A stretch of DNA of 49,199 bases, from assembly GCA_023415835.1 (NCBI GenBank), contig JAEZJK010000026.1, forward strand, positions 1-49,199. The letters run 5' to 3'. The notes under the pieces were generated by a model. The model made no database searches. It saw only the letters and a list, made by a program, of their open reading frames with translations, and was not told where the DNA came from. Origin of the DNA: Bacillota bacterium (GTDB taxonomy: Bacteria > Bacillota > UBA4882 > UBA8346). Position numbers and translations under genes: made by a program. Shown here piece after piece: positions 8,847-16,499 of the stretch; positions within the stretch are counted from its first letter, which is position 1, and the number at the start of each line of letters is the position of its first letter.

Positions 8847-10046
8847 TTAAACTTTAAAATCATCAAAAATCTCTCCAAAGTTAATTCCGGCAATCATTTT
8901 CCCCTGGTACATCTCTTGGAGCCTTCTTTTCCCTTCCTCAAGATGAGGCGACTTGACCCCATATTTAATCGATAAGGATGCCTCAATAAAAGCCGCTAAA
9001 TGATCACAAGCTTTGATAATTTTACCATCCAAGGGACTAAAAAGGTCTTGATTATACTCTTCGGCAATCTCCTCGTTGGATAATCCTTTAATGATTTTAC
9101 CTTCTTTCACAACCTTATTTTCAAATTCATCTTCCACAAAATAGCGGATCTCATTATGCCACATCGGCGGTAATAACGGCAAAATCCGCTCTTCCACTTG
9201 AATCCCTTCATACTCTTTGATCAAATCTTGTAAGCCTTTGATTGAACTTTTTACCGGGGAGACAATGTCCCTGGTTAGAACTTCGGGCAGATCGTGAAAG
9301 AGGGCGCCAAAGTAATTATTGTAAACTCTTTGGCCGCAAGCGTTGATTTCCAAGGAACATAAGTAGGAGAGCATAGCGACGATTAACATATGCCCTAAGA
9401 CTGAAGTTTTGGGAAGGCGGGGCGATTGGGCCCATCGCTGTTGAAACCGGAGCTGGCCGCAGAGATCAATAAAACCGAAGGTTTTTTTCCCGAGTGATAT
9501 TTTTTGGACGCCGATCAAGTCGAAATAATCTTCAATCTCGTTTTCAATCTCTTCTTTAGTCCGTTCGATCCCATAAATAAAAGGGTTCACAGTGTAAATG
9601 ATCTTAAACTCCCAATTTGTCGCCAGATAATGGGCAGCCCGTAAAATTTTCTTCTCAATTTTATAGCAGTCCTGATCTCCCAATAAATATTCCCGGAACC
9701 GATGGGCAAAATCGCCTTTAATAACGCTGATATCCGGCCATAACTGTTCCAAGACCCACTCATTGAGTTCTTTCCCTTTGTGCGCCATCATCTGGTGAAA
9801 GACCGGCGGTTTGATATCGGTAAGGATTAGGCGATGTAAAAACTCAAAAAGCCCGCCTTCAATTAAATTAATCCAATTAATGCTGGCGTTCCGTTCACTG
9901 ATTTCATACTTAGCGAGCACAAAAGCGATTAACATCTTGTGAGCCTGTTTGTCCAGTTCGGTAAGTTCTACCGGACGGACATGGTCATTCCACCTTTGGA
10001 TGCTGGCCGCTTCATAAAACCGCTCAATAATCCCTTTTCCGATCAT
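8847..10046 (-). CDS. HD-domain protein, YfbR-like
   Basis: A 399-aa protein with an HD metal-dependent phosphohydrolase core in its second half. LGHM (His219) and ALFHDLPEVLTRD (His251-Asp252) supply the HD residues, and QQRWAQSPR (202-210) resembles the Arg-Trp segment of YfbR-type 5'-deoxynucleotidases. Family single-domain YfbR is about 190-200 aa. Here an N-terminal alpha-helical half of similar length precedes it, possibly a degenerate second HD domain (DKQAHKML, 32-39, but no HD pair seen). Nucleotide hydrolysis is an inference from the family. It is transcribed divergently from the TPR gene. Confidence 0.75.
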   Translation of the reverse strand: MIGKGIIERFYEAASIQRWNDHVRPVELTELDKQAHKMLIAFVLAKYEISERNASINWINLIEGGLFEFLHRLILTDIKPPVFHQMMAHKGKELNEWVLEQLWPDISVIKGDFAHRFREYLLGDQDCYKIEKKILRAAHYLATNWEFKIIYTVNPFIYGIERTKEEIENEIEDYFDLIGVQKISLGKKTFGFIDLCGQLRFQQRWAQSPRLPKTSVLGHMLIVAMLSYLCSLEINACGQRVYNNYFGALFHDLPEVLTRDIVSPVKSSIKGLQDLIKEYEGIQVEERILPLLPPMWHNEIRYFVEDEFENKVVKEGKIIKGLSNEEIAEEYNQDLFSPLDGKIIKACDHLAAFIEASLSIKYGVKSPHLEEGKRRLQEMYQGKMIAGINFGEIFDDFKV

Positions 10047-10142
10047 TGTCTCACCTCAAAACCATCGCAAACAATTATTGGTATGATTCGGCTAAACCCC
10101 TATTTTCACCTCCTTCATAACGTTATTTTTATATTCTTTCAG

Positions 10143-10172
10143 TTGTTCCACCGAGCGCCGGTTTGTTATAAT
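10143..10172 (+). promoter_or_regulatory. Sigma-A-like promoter of the TPR gene
   Basis: TTGTTC (10143-10148) and a perfect TATAAT (10167-10172) with an 18-bp spacer. The -10 ends 22 bp before the ATG, so the leader is short and carries AGGAGGT. Confidence 0.55.
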
Positions 10173-10194
10173 GAATTTTAACAGGAGGTAATTA

Positions 10195-11028
10195 ATGATG
10201 AAATTAAGGAAACTTTGGGAGTCTAATCTATCTTTAATATTACTGCTATGGGTGATTGTTGCCGTATTTATCCGGCCCGGTTGGATTTATTTCGGGACGG
10301 GTTTTCTTGCCTGGGTAGCCCTGGTATATCTTACCGCGCCCGGTGTTTTCTGGCATTACGCCGCAATATTCATTTCCAATCCCGTTTCAGCCGAACACTT
10401 GTTAGAGAAAGCGGTTTCATTTCAGCCTTTAGTAGCGTACCCTTATTTGTCACTTGGTTTAAATTACGCTCGCCGCCAAAAATGGCCTGAGGCCATAACA
10501 TTACTTGAAATGGCTGTTGAATACGCTTCGCAACGCAAAAAAAGCCAAAATCTGATCTGGCTGGCTGAAGCTTATCGCGCCAACGGCTGTCACGAAAAAG
10601 CGTTACCAATTTTAGAAGGGTTACTTAAAAAAGACCCCCGCTCGATGAAAGTAACTATCAATTTAGCACTGATCCATCTACAACTTAACCGCTTTCCCGA
10701 AGCCTTGGACTATGCAAAGAAAGCACGGACTATTAACCTGTCCGCTACGGAACCGGTTTTAATCCAAGCTAAAATTCTTTTTGCAATGGGTGAGTACCAA
10801 CAAGCAAAAAATGATTATCAATGGGTGATCGAACATTTGAAATGGCCGGTGGAGTCCATCTATTGGCTCGGCCGCGCCGAACTTGAACTGGGTGAAACCG
10901 ACGCTGCCATTGCCCATCTCCAAACTGCCGTAGAAAGGATAACTGAAGATCCCTTGCTTGCCGATGTCAGCAAGGAAGAAGCGGAGGAATGGCTGAAGCG
11001 GGCACGTGATAATCAAAATCAGAAATAG
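10195..11028 (+). CDS. Membrane-anchored TPR protein
   Basis: A 277-aa protein of unknown specific role. The N-terminus has two hydrophobic segments (about residues 12-30 and 36-60), followed by tetratricopeptide-type helical repeats through the C-terminus (for example YPYLSLGLNYARRQKWPEAI, LIWLAEAYRANGCHEKALPI, VKINLAL-like and SIYWLGRAELELGETDAAIA). TPR solenoids bind proteins, so an assembly or scaffolding role at the inner membrane is the likely one. The start has AGGAGG six bases before the first of two consecutive ATG codons. It converges on secF across a shared bidirectional terminator. Confidence 0.8.
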   Translation: MMKLRKLWESNLSLILLLWVIVAVFIRPGWIYFGTGFLAWVALVYLTAPGVFWHYAAIFISNPVSAEHLLEKAVSFQPLVAYPYLSLGLNYARRQKWPEAITLLEMAVEYASQRKKSQNLIWLAEAYRANGCHEKALPILEGLLKKDPRSMKVTINLALIHLQLNRFPEALDYAKKARTINLSATEPVLIQAKILFAMGEYQQAKNDYQWVIEHLKWPVESIYWLGRAELELGETDAAIAHLQTAVERITEDPLLADVSKEEAEEWLKRARDNQNQK

Positions 11029-11045
11029 GTAGAGTCATGAAGTTC

Positions 11046-11069
11046 GAAGGGTGAAGGGTGAAGGGTGAA
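11046..11069. repeat. Heptanucleotide repeat GAAGGGT x3
   Basis: Three and a bit tandem copies of GAAGGGT just after the TPR gene. The same unit recurs after the propeller gene at about 36089-36106, there followed by a similar ..GATTGCCTT.. tail. Confidence 0.7.
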
Positions 11070-11167
11070 ATTGCCTTTGCAGTTGTTTCAAACTTGACAT
11101 TTCACAATTTATATTTAGGCTTATATACTTAAACCAAATAAATAATTTATACCGAAATCTAAGAAGT

Positions 11168-11196
11168 AAAAAGGACTGCTTGGCGCAGTCCTTTTT
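11168..11196. terminator. Bidirectional Rho-independent terminator
   Basis: AAAAAGGACTGC (11168-11179) and GCAGTCCTTTTT (11185-11196) form a perfect 12-bp stem with a five-base loop, between the convergent TPR gene and secF. T-runs occur on both strands. Confidence 0.9.
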
Positions 11197-11200
11197 GATC

Positions 11201-12154
11201 TTAACGGGTGGCATTAGCCGTTTTTTGCGTATATCTCTTCTTTTCCTGCCAGTCTTTAAAAACTGCCCAGATGGGGCTGGCCACAAAAATTGAGGAATAA
11301 GTCCCGGCGGTAAGCCCGACTAATAAAGCAAAACATAATTCCCGAATATTCGGAACCATTAAGAAGAGCATACAAATAGTCAAGATAGTGGTTAAACCGG
11401 TATTCAAGGAACGGCGGAAAGTCTCCAAAATACTGTCATTGGCCAATTCCACGAATGAAGTGTCCCGGTGCTTATTCCTTAAATTCTCCCGAATTCGGTC
11501 GAAAACGACGATTGTGTCATTGATTGAGTATCCGATAATCGTAAGGAGAGCCGCGATCATCGAACTGTTAACCTCTCTGCCGAAAAGCCCGAAAATCCCC
11601 ACTACCAGAATAGTGTCATGCAGCAAAGCAAAAATTGCCGCGATTCCGGATACCAACTCAAATCGGAACGAAATATAGATTAACATTAACAATGAGGCAA
11701 TCAATACCGCATTAATCGAATTTGTTAAGACCTCTTTCCCGATTAGCGGATCGACCCTGGTAATGTCCAGCCCTTGTCCGGCTTTGCCAAACTGGGCTTC
11801 CAGCGCATTAACTACGATATTTTGTTCCGCATCGTTAAGAAATCTGGTATAAACTATAACTTGGTATCTCATATTACCCGTACTATCAACATATTGATTG
11901 GGCTGGGGCGGGTTATACTTGAAATCAGGCAAATCAATCTTTTCCAATACCTTGACAACCTCATCCGAGCTGACAGCTTTTTCTACCGGAAAGTAGATTT
12001 TGGTCCCCCCGGTGAAATCGATCCCTAGATTGAGCGCTGATCCGGGTTTGGTACCCCAACCGTTATAAGGATTAACGAAAATGAAAGCAATGCTTAAGAC
12101 CATAGTCACTATAAAAATGCCGATATATACCCAACGGTATTTCAGTAAATTCAT
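11201..12154 (-). CDS. secF: Protein-export membrane protein SecF
   Basis: RND-family subunit that, with SecD, uses the proton gradient to help pull proteins through SecYEG. The 317 aa give one N-terminal membrane segment (IGIFIVTMVLSIAFIF), the SecF signature LGIDFTGGTKIYF, a periplasmic/extracytoplasmic domain, and five C-terminal membrane segments including GYSINDTIVVFDRIRENL, a hallmark of SecF. Its ATG overlaps the secD stop by four bases, so the two are translationally coupled. The C-terminal tail is basic (KDWQEKKRYTQK). A strong terminator follows immediately. Confidence 0.97.
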   Translation of the reverse strand: MNLLKYRWVYIGIFIVTMVLSIAFIFVNPYNGWGTKPGSALNLGIDFTGGTKIYFPVEKAVSSDEVVKVLEKIDLPDFKYNPPQPNQYVDSTGNMRYQVIVYTRFLNDAEQNIVVNALEAQFGKAGQGLDITRVDPLIGKEVLTNSINAVLIASLLMLIYISFRFELVSGIAAIFALLHDTILVVGIFGLFGREVNSSMIAALLTIIGYSINDTIVVFDRIRENLRNKHRDTSFVELANDSILETFRRSLNTGLTTILTICMLFLMVPNIRELCFALLVGLTAGTYSSIFVASPIWAVFKDWQEKKRYTQKTANATR

Positions 12155-13680
12155 TCTTGAATAACCTCCTTGATCCCGAAATATTTGGCATAACGATCGG
12201 GGTCATGGTCAATCCGCCATTCAATAAAGACTTTGGTAACAAAAATAGCAGTAAACATACTAATTAGGACACCGATAGATAGTGTGACTGCAAATCCTTG
12301 AATCGCTCCGCTTCCCATGAAGAAGAGCACCCCAGCCGCGATCAGGGTAGTCAAGTTTGAATCAAGGATTGTAATATAAGCCCGATCAAAACCTGCTAAG
12401 ACAGCAGCTCTGACCCGTTTTCCATTTCTTAACTCGTCTTTAATCCTTTCATAGATGATTATATTGGCGTCTACCGCCATCCCCAATGAAAGAATCAAAC
12501 CGGCGATTCCTGGTAAAGTTAGCACGCCGCGGAATAAAGCCATCACGCCTAAAGTCAAAATACCATAGATAATCAAAGCAAAATCAGCCATTAAGCCTGG
12601 AATTCCATAAAAAACCATCATGAAAGCCACTACCATAAAGACGGCAATAGCTCCTGCTACCAAACACTGTTTTACAACCTCTTTACCGAGAGTTGGGGCA
12701 ACCTGAGTAGATTGGACGACCCGAAGCGAGATCGGAAGTGCGCCCGATTTCATTAGCAAAGCGTATTGCTGCACTTCCTCCTTGGAAGCGTTACCCAAAG
12801 TAATAATTCCCGAACCGCCGGGAATCGGATCTTGGATTACCGGTTCCATTAACATACTCTCGTCCAAATACACCGCCATTTTTTTCCCTACATTTTCTGT
12901 AGTAATCTTCTCAAGCTGTTTGGAGCCATTGCCTTTAAATTCAAAGGCAATCACCCAGCCACGGTTGTTTTCGTTAAAGCTGACCCTTACATCCCGTAAA
13001 TCAGTCCCATCAAGCATAATTCGGTTGTTAATCCGGAAAGTCAATCTTCCGGTAGCTGTAATTAGACCCTTTGCTTCCGCTAATGATTGAATACCGGGCA
13101 ATTGAACATTTAATCTGCCCTTTCCATCTAAACGGACATCCGCTTCAGCCATACCAGACGATGCCTCACTAATCCGCCGATCAATAATTTCCAACGAGCG
13201 TTCGAGTGAATCTTGAGGAAAATCTGCCGCATCCTGAGTTATTTTGAGTTTCATAACATTGTTTTCAGCTTTGGGTTCAAATATTAAGTTCCTAACTTCG
13301 CCAAAGGCTTCTAATTTAAATCTTTCCCTAAAAATCCCAACATTAACCGCCCTTTGTAAATCTGCGGCATTAGCAAAAGTAAATTGCAACCCATCATAAC
13401 GATCCCCGTCAAGCACCCCTAAGGGAGATACCTCCGGAAGGCTTATTTGGGCTTGCTTCATTTTAACGGTAAGCTCATCTCCGGTTTTGGAAAGCACCGC
13501 CGAACCTAAACGATAGTCCGGAGTTAAGAGCAGTTCAATTCCGCCTTTTAAATCCAATCCGAGCCGAATCGGATCGGACTTGAATATTTTCTCTCCTAGA
13601 GGACCGATTAACGAGCCAAAAATGAGTACAATCAAAAATATAATCGCGCTTTTCCAGCGTAAATCATGCCTCAAGTCCAT
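12151..13680 (-). CDS. secD: Protein-export membrane protein SecD
   Basis: Partner of SecF in the Sec translocon's proton-driven accessory complex. Over 509 aa it has an N-terminal membrane segment, the signature RLGLDLKGGIELLL, the large extracytoplasmic P1-type region, and a C-terminal six-segment membrane domain with LPGIAGLILSLGMAVDANIIIYERIKDEL, the SecD-specific transmembrane motif containing the conserved Asp. AAGGAGG lies just before the ATG. It is separate from secF rather than the fused SecDF of Bacillus. The gene upstream on the same strand is a 130-aa membrane protein 53 bp away. Confidence 0.97.
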   Translation of the reverse strand: MDLRHDLRWKSAIIFLIVLIFGSLIGPLGEKIFKSDPIRLGLDLKGGIELLLTPDYRLGSAVLSKTGDELTVKMKQAQISLPEVSPLGVLDGDRYDGLQFTFANAADLQRAVNVGIFRERFKLEAFGEVRNLIFEPKAENNVMKLKITQDAADFPQDSLERSLEIIDRRISEASSGMAEADVRLDGKGRLNVQLPGIQSLAEAKGLITATGRLTFRINNRIMLDGTDLRDVRVSFNENNRGWVIAFEFKGNGSKQLEKITTENVGKKMAVYLDESMLMEPVIQDPIPGGSGIITLGNASKEEVQQYALLMKSGALPISLRVVQSTQVAPTLGKEVVKQCLVAGAIAVFMVVAFMMVFYGIPGLMADFALIIYGILTLGVMALFRGVLTLPGIAGLILSLGMAVDANIIIYERIKDELRNGKRVRAAVLAGFDRAYITILDSNLTTLIAAGVLFFMGSGAIQGFAVTLSIGVLISMFTAIFVTKVFIEWRIDHDPDRYAKYFGIKEVIQE

Positions 13681-13733
13681 TTCCTCCTTATAATAGTTTA
13701 TTTATAAAATTACGCGTTAAAATTATTTGCTGC

Positions 13734-14126
13734 CTATGTCGATAAGTGATGGTCTAACCCAGCCCCGTTTCGAGAACTTTGATAAAAAAATAAAAAAATA
13801 ACAAGCACCATTATTGGGCAGAAAAAGTTAACCTGAAATGAAACGTATTCCGGCAATGTTTTTTCCCAAACCGGGGGCACCGTCCGAATTCCAAAAAAAT
13901 TATAATATGGGGCGGGAGCTAAATTTGCTTTAACATAACATCCAATCAGGCTATCATCCAATGGGACTACACCATCTATGCCGTTTTCGGGTTGAACCCA
14001 ATATAAATCGGATGGCAAGTAGATATCAAAGATATTGTTTATAGTCCCAAAATCAGCTATGGTAAAACAGATTATTAATAATAATAAAATACCTACCCGC
14101 CAAACCGGGGTTTTAGTAAGTTTCAA
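13734..14126 (-). CDS. Uncharacterised membrane protein in the secDF operon
   Basis: A 130-aa protein I do not recognise. It has two hydrophobic segments, about residues 11-30 and 100-117, separated by a roughly 70-residue polar domain rich in Pro, Tyr and Trp (LPSDLYWVQPENGIDGVVPL and following). The likely topology puts that domain outside the inner membrane. It lies between a 56-aa membrane protein (15 bp upstream) and secD (53 bp downstream), all on one strand and behind one promoter, so a role linked to protein export is possible but unproven. The reading frame ends with a short polar tail. Confidence 0.65.
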   Translation of the reverse strand: MKLTKTPVWRVGILLLLIICFTIADFGTINNIFDIYLPSDLYWVQPENGIDGVVPLDDSLIGCYVKANLAPAPYYNFFGIRTVPPVWEKTLPEYVSFQVNFFCPIMVLVIFLFFYQSSRNGAGLDHHLST

Positions 14127-14141
14127 AAGAAACTCTCCCTA

Positions 14142-14312
14142 TTATTTTTTCTTAGGCGCTTTCGGCGTTTTTGAGGTTTTAGCGGGAATTTTCGATTGGG
14201 CTTCCCGGGCGGCTTTGGCTTTAGCATCAATGACCTTTTCCGCTTTGTAAGCGCCAACTGCAAATAACGCAATAATAACCAAGACGATTACAACCGTAAT
14301 TATCTCGAACAT
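14142..14312 (-). CDS. 56-aa single-pass membrane protein, first gene of the secDF transcript
   Basis: A short gene read directly from the minus strand: ATG at 14312, stop TAA at 14142. The protein begins MFEIITVVIVLVIIALF, a single membrane helix (about residues 3-20), then an amphipathic Ala/Lys/Glu stretch and a strongly basic Lys/Pro tail ending in KAPKKK. A strong ribosome site (AGGGGGG) sits about seven bases before the ATG, which argues that it is real. It follows a consensus promoter and a leader hairpin, and precedes the 130-aa membrane protein and secDF. No known family is apparent; its size and layout recall YajC-like or TatA-like small proteins but the motifs do not match. Confidence 0.7.
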   Translation of the reverse strand: MFEIITVVIVLVIIALFAVGAYKAEKVIDAKAKAAREAQSKIPAKTSKTPKAPKKK

Positions 14313-14342
14313 TTACAACCCCCCTGATCACATTTAATTATG

Positions 14343-14379
14343 AAAAAAGTCCGCCTGACCCATAGCAGCTATGGGGCGG
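14343..14379 (-). terminator. Leader terminator / attenuator before the 56-aa gene
   Basis: CCGCC (14351-14355) pairs with GGCGG (14375-14379) and CCATAG (14360-14365) with CTATGG (14369-14374). On the minus strand the hairpin is followed by ACTTTTTT. It lies between the promoter at 14403-14431 and the ribosome site of the 56-aa gene, the position of an attenuator. Confidence 0.75.
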
Positions 14380-14402
14380 AAGTCCACCTAAACAACTATT
14401 TT

Positions 14403-14431
14403 ATTATAACGGTTTCCGTAACGGTTGTCAA
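14403..14431 (-). promoter_or_regulatory. Consensus sigma-A promoter of the secDF transcript
   Basis: Perfect TTGACA (14426-14431) and perfect TATAAT (14403-14408) on the minus strand with a 17-bp spacer. The spacer holds ACGGAAACCGT, a small palindrome, and a direct repeat of AACCGTT, so an operator may overlap the promoter. Confidence 0.88.
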
Positions 14432-14491
14432 TTATAGTAAACCGTCTGGAGATAGTAGATCGACCCTTCCGAGGAACAATTAACCTTAGAA

Positions 14492-14575
14492 AATGCTACC
14501 GATGCTTGTCGATCCACATCAGCCCCATTTTCGTAATTTCATGTGGATCAAGCGGTAGCTGACGTGGACGACTAT
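14492..14575. repeat. Tandem structured repeat, copy 1
   Basis: First of two imperfect 84-bp tandem copies. CCACATCAGC (14514-14523) can pair with GCTGACGTGG (14558-14567) with one mismatch, extended by GTC/GAC outside. A competing fold pairs GCTACCG with CGGTAGC and ATCCACAT with ATGTGGAT. Confidence 0.65.
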
Positions 14576-14581
14576 CTGTAC

Positions 14582-14664
14582 AATGCTATCGACGCTTGCC
14601 GATCCAAGTCAGCCTATTTTCATTAATTTGCCTGGGTCAAATGGAGGTTGACTTGGACGGCTAT
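14582..14664. repeat. Tandem structured repeat, copy 2
   Basis: Second copy, 90 bp from the first and roughly three quarters identical. Here CCAAGTCA (14604-14611) pairs with TGACTTGG (14649-14656), extended by GCC/GGC. Several positions that differ from copy 1 change on both arms, keeping the helix. The alternative inner helix of copy 1 is not kept. Confidence 0.65.
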
Positions 14665-14667
14665 TAC

Positions 14668-14694
14668 AAAAAAAGAGAGCCTGGACTCTCTTTT
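14668..14694 (-). terminator. Rho-independent terminator of yajC
   Basis: AAAAGAGAG (14671-14679) pairs with CTCTCTTTT (14686-14694), loop of six, followed on the minus strand by seven T. It overlaps the yajC stop codon and separates yajC transcription from the secDF promoter. Confidence 0.88.
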
Positions 14695-14998
14695 AGCTTT
14701 TTACTCTCGCGATGGCGCTCTTGGTGAATTTCAGCTCCACTTTATCGGCGACCCTTAATTTGACGTCATCCTCGTCAAATTCGGTAATCTCGCCATGGAT
14801 TCCACCGATAGTCACCACTTTATCGCCTTTTTTCAAATTACTAAGCATCATATTGCGTTGTTTTTGTTGTTTTCGTTGCGGCATGATCATTAAAAACCAG
14901 AAAACAACAAAGATCAATCCCATCATTATTAGTGAGCTCCAAGCGCTACCTTGAGCCTGAGCGGCAGGTTGATTCGCTGCCAACATCCAAAAGTTCAT
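14693..14998 (-). CDS. yajC: Preprotein translocase accessory subunit YajC
   Basis: Small inner-membrane protein that associates with SecDF in the Sec holotranslocon. The 101-aa protein has one membrane helix (about residues 20-41, SAWSSLIMMGLIFVVFWFL) followed at once by MIMPQRKQQKQ, the family's diagnostic PQ-rich juxtamembrane motif, then a small soluble domain with KKGDKVVTIGGIHGEI, also typical. A GGGGGTGGG ribosome site precedes the ATG. The order tgt-yajC-secD-secF is conserved in many bacteria; here a terminator, two structured repeats, a promoter and two extra small genes separate yajC from secD. Confidence 0.95.
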   Translation of the reverse strand: MNFWMLAANQPAAQAQGSAWSSLIMMGLIFVVFWFLMIMPQRKQQKQRNMMLSNLKKGDKVVTIGGIHGEITEFDEDDVKLRVADKVELKFTKSAIARVKS

Positions 14999-15061
14999 TG
15001 TCCCACCCCCTTTTCGCTTTTAAGTTATTCGACATAAACAATTATTTCCCTTTATCTATAT

Positions 15062-15140
15062 AAGTTGAATTAAAGTTCTTATATGCATCATGTCCCTAAA
15101 GCCAGCCATGATGCAAAAATTTATAAATTTAATTCAACTT
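15062..15140. repeat. Nested palindromic element (79 bp)
   Basis: AAGTTGAATTAAA (15062-15074) pairs perfectly with TTTAATTCAACTT (15128-15140); inside, TGCATCAT pairs with ATGATGCA around a loop containing CCCTAAAGCC. It lies between tgt and yajC and shares its end sequence and loop motif with the element at 30641-30726. Confidence 0.65.
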
Positions 15141-15222
15141 TTTTCAGCTATAATATGATGCAGTAAATACCGATTTTATACCATTTGCATTCGGCTAAGA
15201 ATTCAAACCTTGGTTAAGAAAT

Positions 15223-16344
15223 TTACTTCATCCTTTCTTGTCCATATAAACGGAAGAATTCCCGTTTTCGTTCCTGAAAATCGCCGAGCCTTATTCCCGT
15301 CCTGATCTCTTCCATAACATGATCTAAGAAAAACAAATTATGATAAGTTACCAAATGAGGGCCTAAAATTTCACCCGCTTTAAAAAGGTGGCGGAGATAA
15401 GCCCTGGTATATGAGGTACATGTTTTACAAGTGCAGTTGGGATCTAAAGGTGTAAAGTCCCGAGCGTATTTAGCGTCCCGGATAATGACCCGCCCGGTCG
15501 AAGTCAGCGCTGTACCGTTCCGGGCGATCCGCGTCGGAAATACACAGTCAAACATATCGATTCCACGCTCCACCCCTTCCCAGAGGGCATCGGGAGAACC
15601 AACCCCCATCAGGTACCTGGGCTTAGTTTCGGGTAAAAGCGGAACCGTATAATCAAGTACTTCATACATTAATTGTTTGGGCTCGCCGACGCTTAAACCG
15701 CCGATTGCATAGCCTGGAAATCCCAAACTCCGCAAAACATGGGCGCTTTCTTCCCGCAAATCCCGATAAGTGACTCCTTGAACGATACCGAACAAGGCCT
15801 GATCGGATCGGGAATGCGCCTTTAAACAGCGTTCGGCCCAACGGTTAGTCCTTTCCATCGCTTCCTTGGCGGCCTGATATTCGGAAGGGTACGGTAGGCA
15901 GACATCGAAAACCATGGCAATATCCGCTCCGAGGCCCATTTCAATCTCCATCACTTTCTCCGGTGTAAACAAATGCGCCGAGCCATCTAGATGGGAGCGA
16001 AACTTGACCCCTTCCTCAGTAACCTGGTTCAATTTTGCCAGGCTAAAAACTTGAAACCCACCGCTATCGGTGAGCATCGACTCCGGCCAATTACAAAAAG
16101 CATGCAATCCCCCAGCAGTTTGAACGATATCAACACCCGGCCTTAAATAAAGATGATATGTATTTCCCAAAATCAGTTTAAAGCCGATCTGTTTCAGATC
16201 GTCAACAGTCATCGCCTTAACAGTTCCCTGGGTCCCGACCGGCATAAAGATAGGGGTCTCGATTTGACTGTGAAAAGTGGTCAACCGTCCTAAACGCCCC
16301 TGATTTTCGGTTGATTGTTTGATAACTTCGAAATTGAAATCCAT
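15223..16344 (-). CDS. tgt: tRNA-guanine(34) transglycosylase
   Basis: Exchanges guanine-34 for preQ1 in tRNAs for Asp, Asn, His and Tyr, the entry step of queuosine placement. The 373-aa protein has TPIFMPVGTQGTVKAMT at the start of the TIM barrel, MLTDSGGFQVFSL with a catalytic Asp, GIVQGV, MGVGSPDALWEGVERGIDMFDCVFPTR (catalytic Asp and substrate region), and the zinc ligands CTCKTC followed by a His about 20 residues later. The ATG has no clear ribosome site; it follows a degenerate repeat (ACTCCTG/TCTCCTG). It acts just before QueA, encoded upstream. Confidence 0.97.
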   Translation of the reverse strand: MDFNFEVIKQSTENQGRLGRLTTFHSQIETPIFMPVGTQGTVKAMTVDDLKQIGFKLILGNTYHLYLRPGVDIVQTAGGLHAFCNWPESMLTDSGGFQVFSLAKLNQVTEEGVKFRSHLDGSAHLFTPEKVMEIEMGLGADIAMVFDVCLPYPSEYQAAKEAMERTNRWAERCLKAHSRSDQALFGIVQGVTYRDLREESAHVLRSLGFPGYAIGGLSVGEPKQLMYEVLDYTVPLLPETKPRYLMGVGSPDALWEGVERGIDMFDCVFPTRIARNGTALTSTGRVIIRDAKYARDFTPLDPNCTCKTCTSYTRAYLRHLFKAGEILGPHLVTYHNLFFLDHVMEEIRTGIRLGDFQERKREFFRLYGQERMK

Positions 16345-16499
16345 TTTTTGAAGCCAGGAGACAGGAGTCAGAAGCCAGCATTGTTAAGTAATGGCTTTTG
16401 GCGACTAGCCAAAATTATAACTAATATAAACCCGGAAGAATTTAGGTGTCGAAGCATTGCTAACATTTACTGATTCCTGCTCCTGGCTACTATCTCCTC

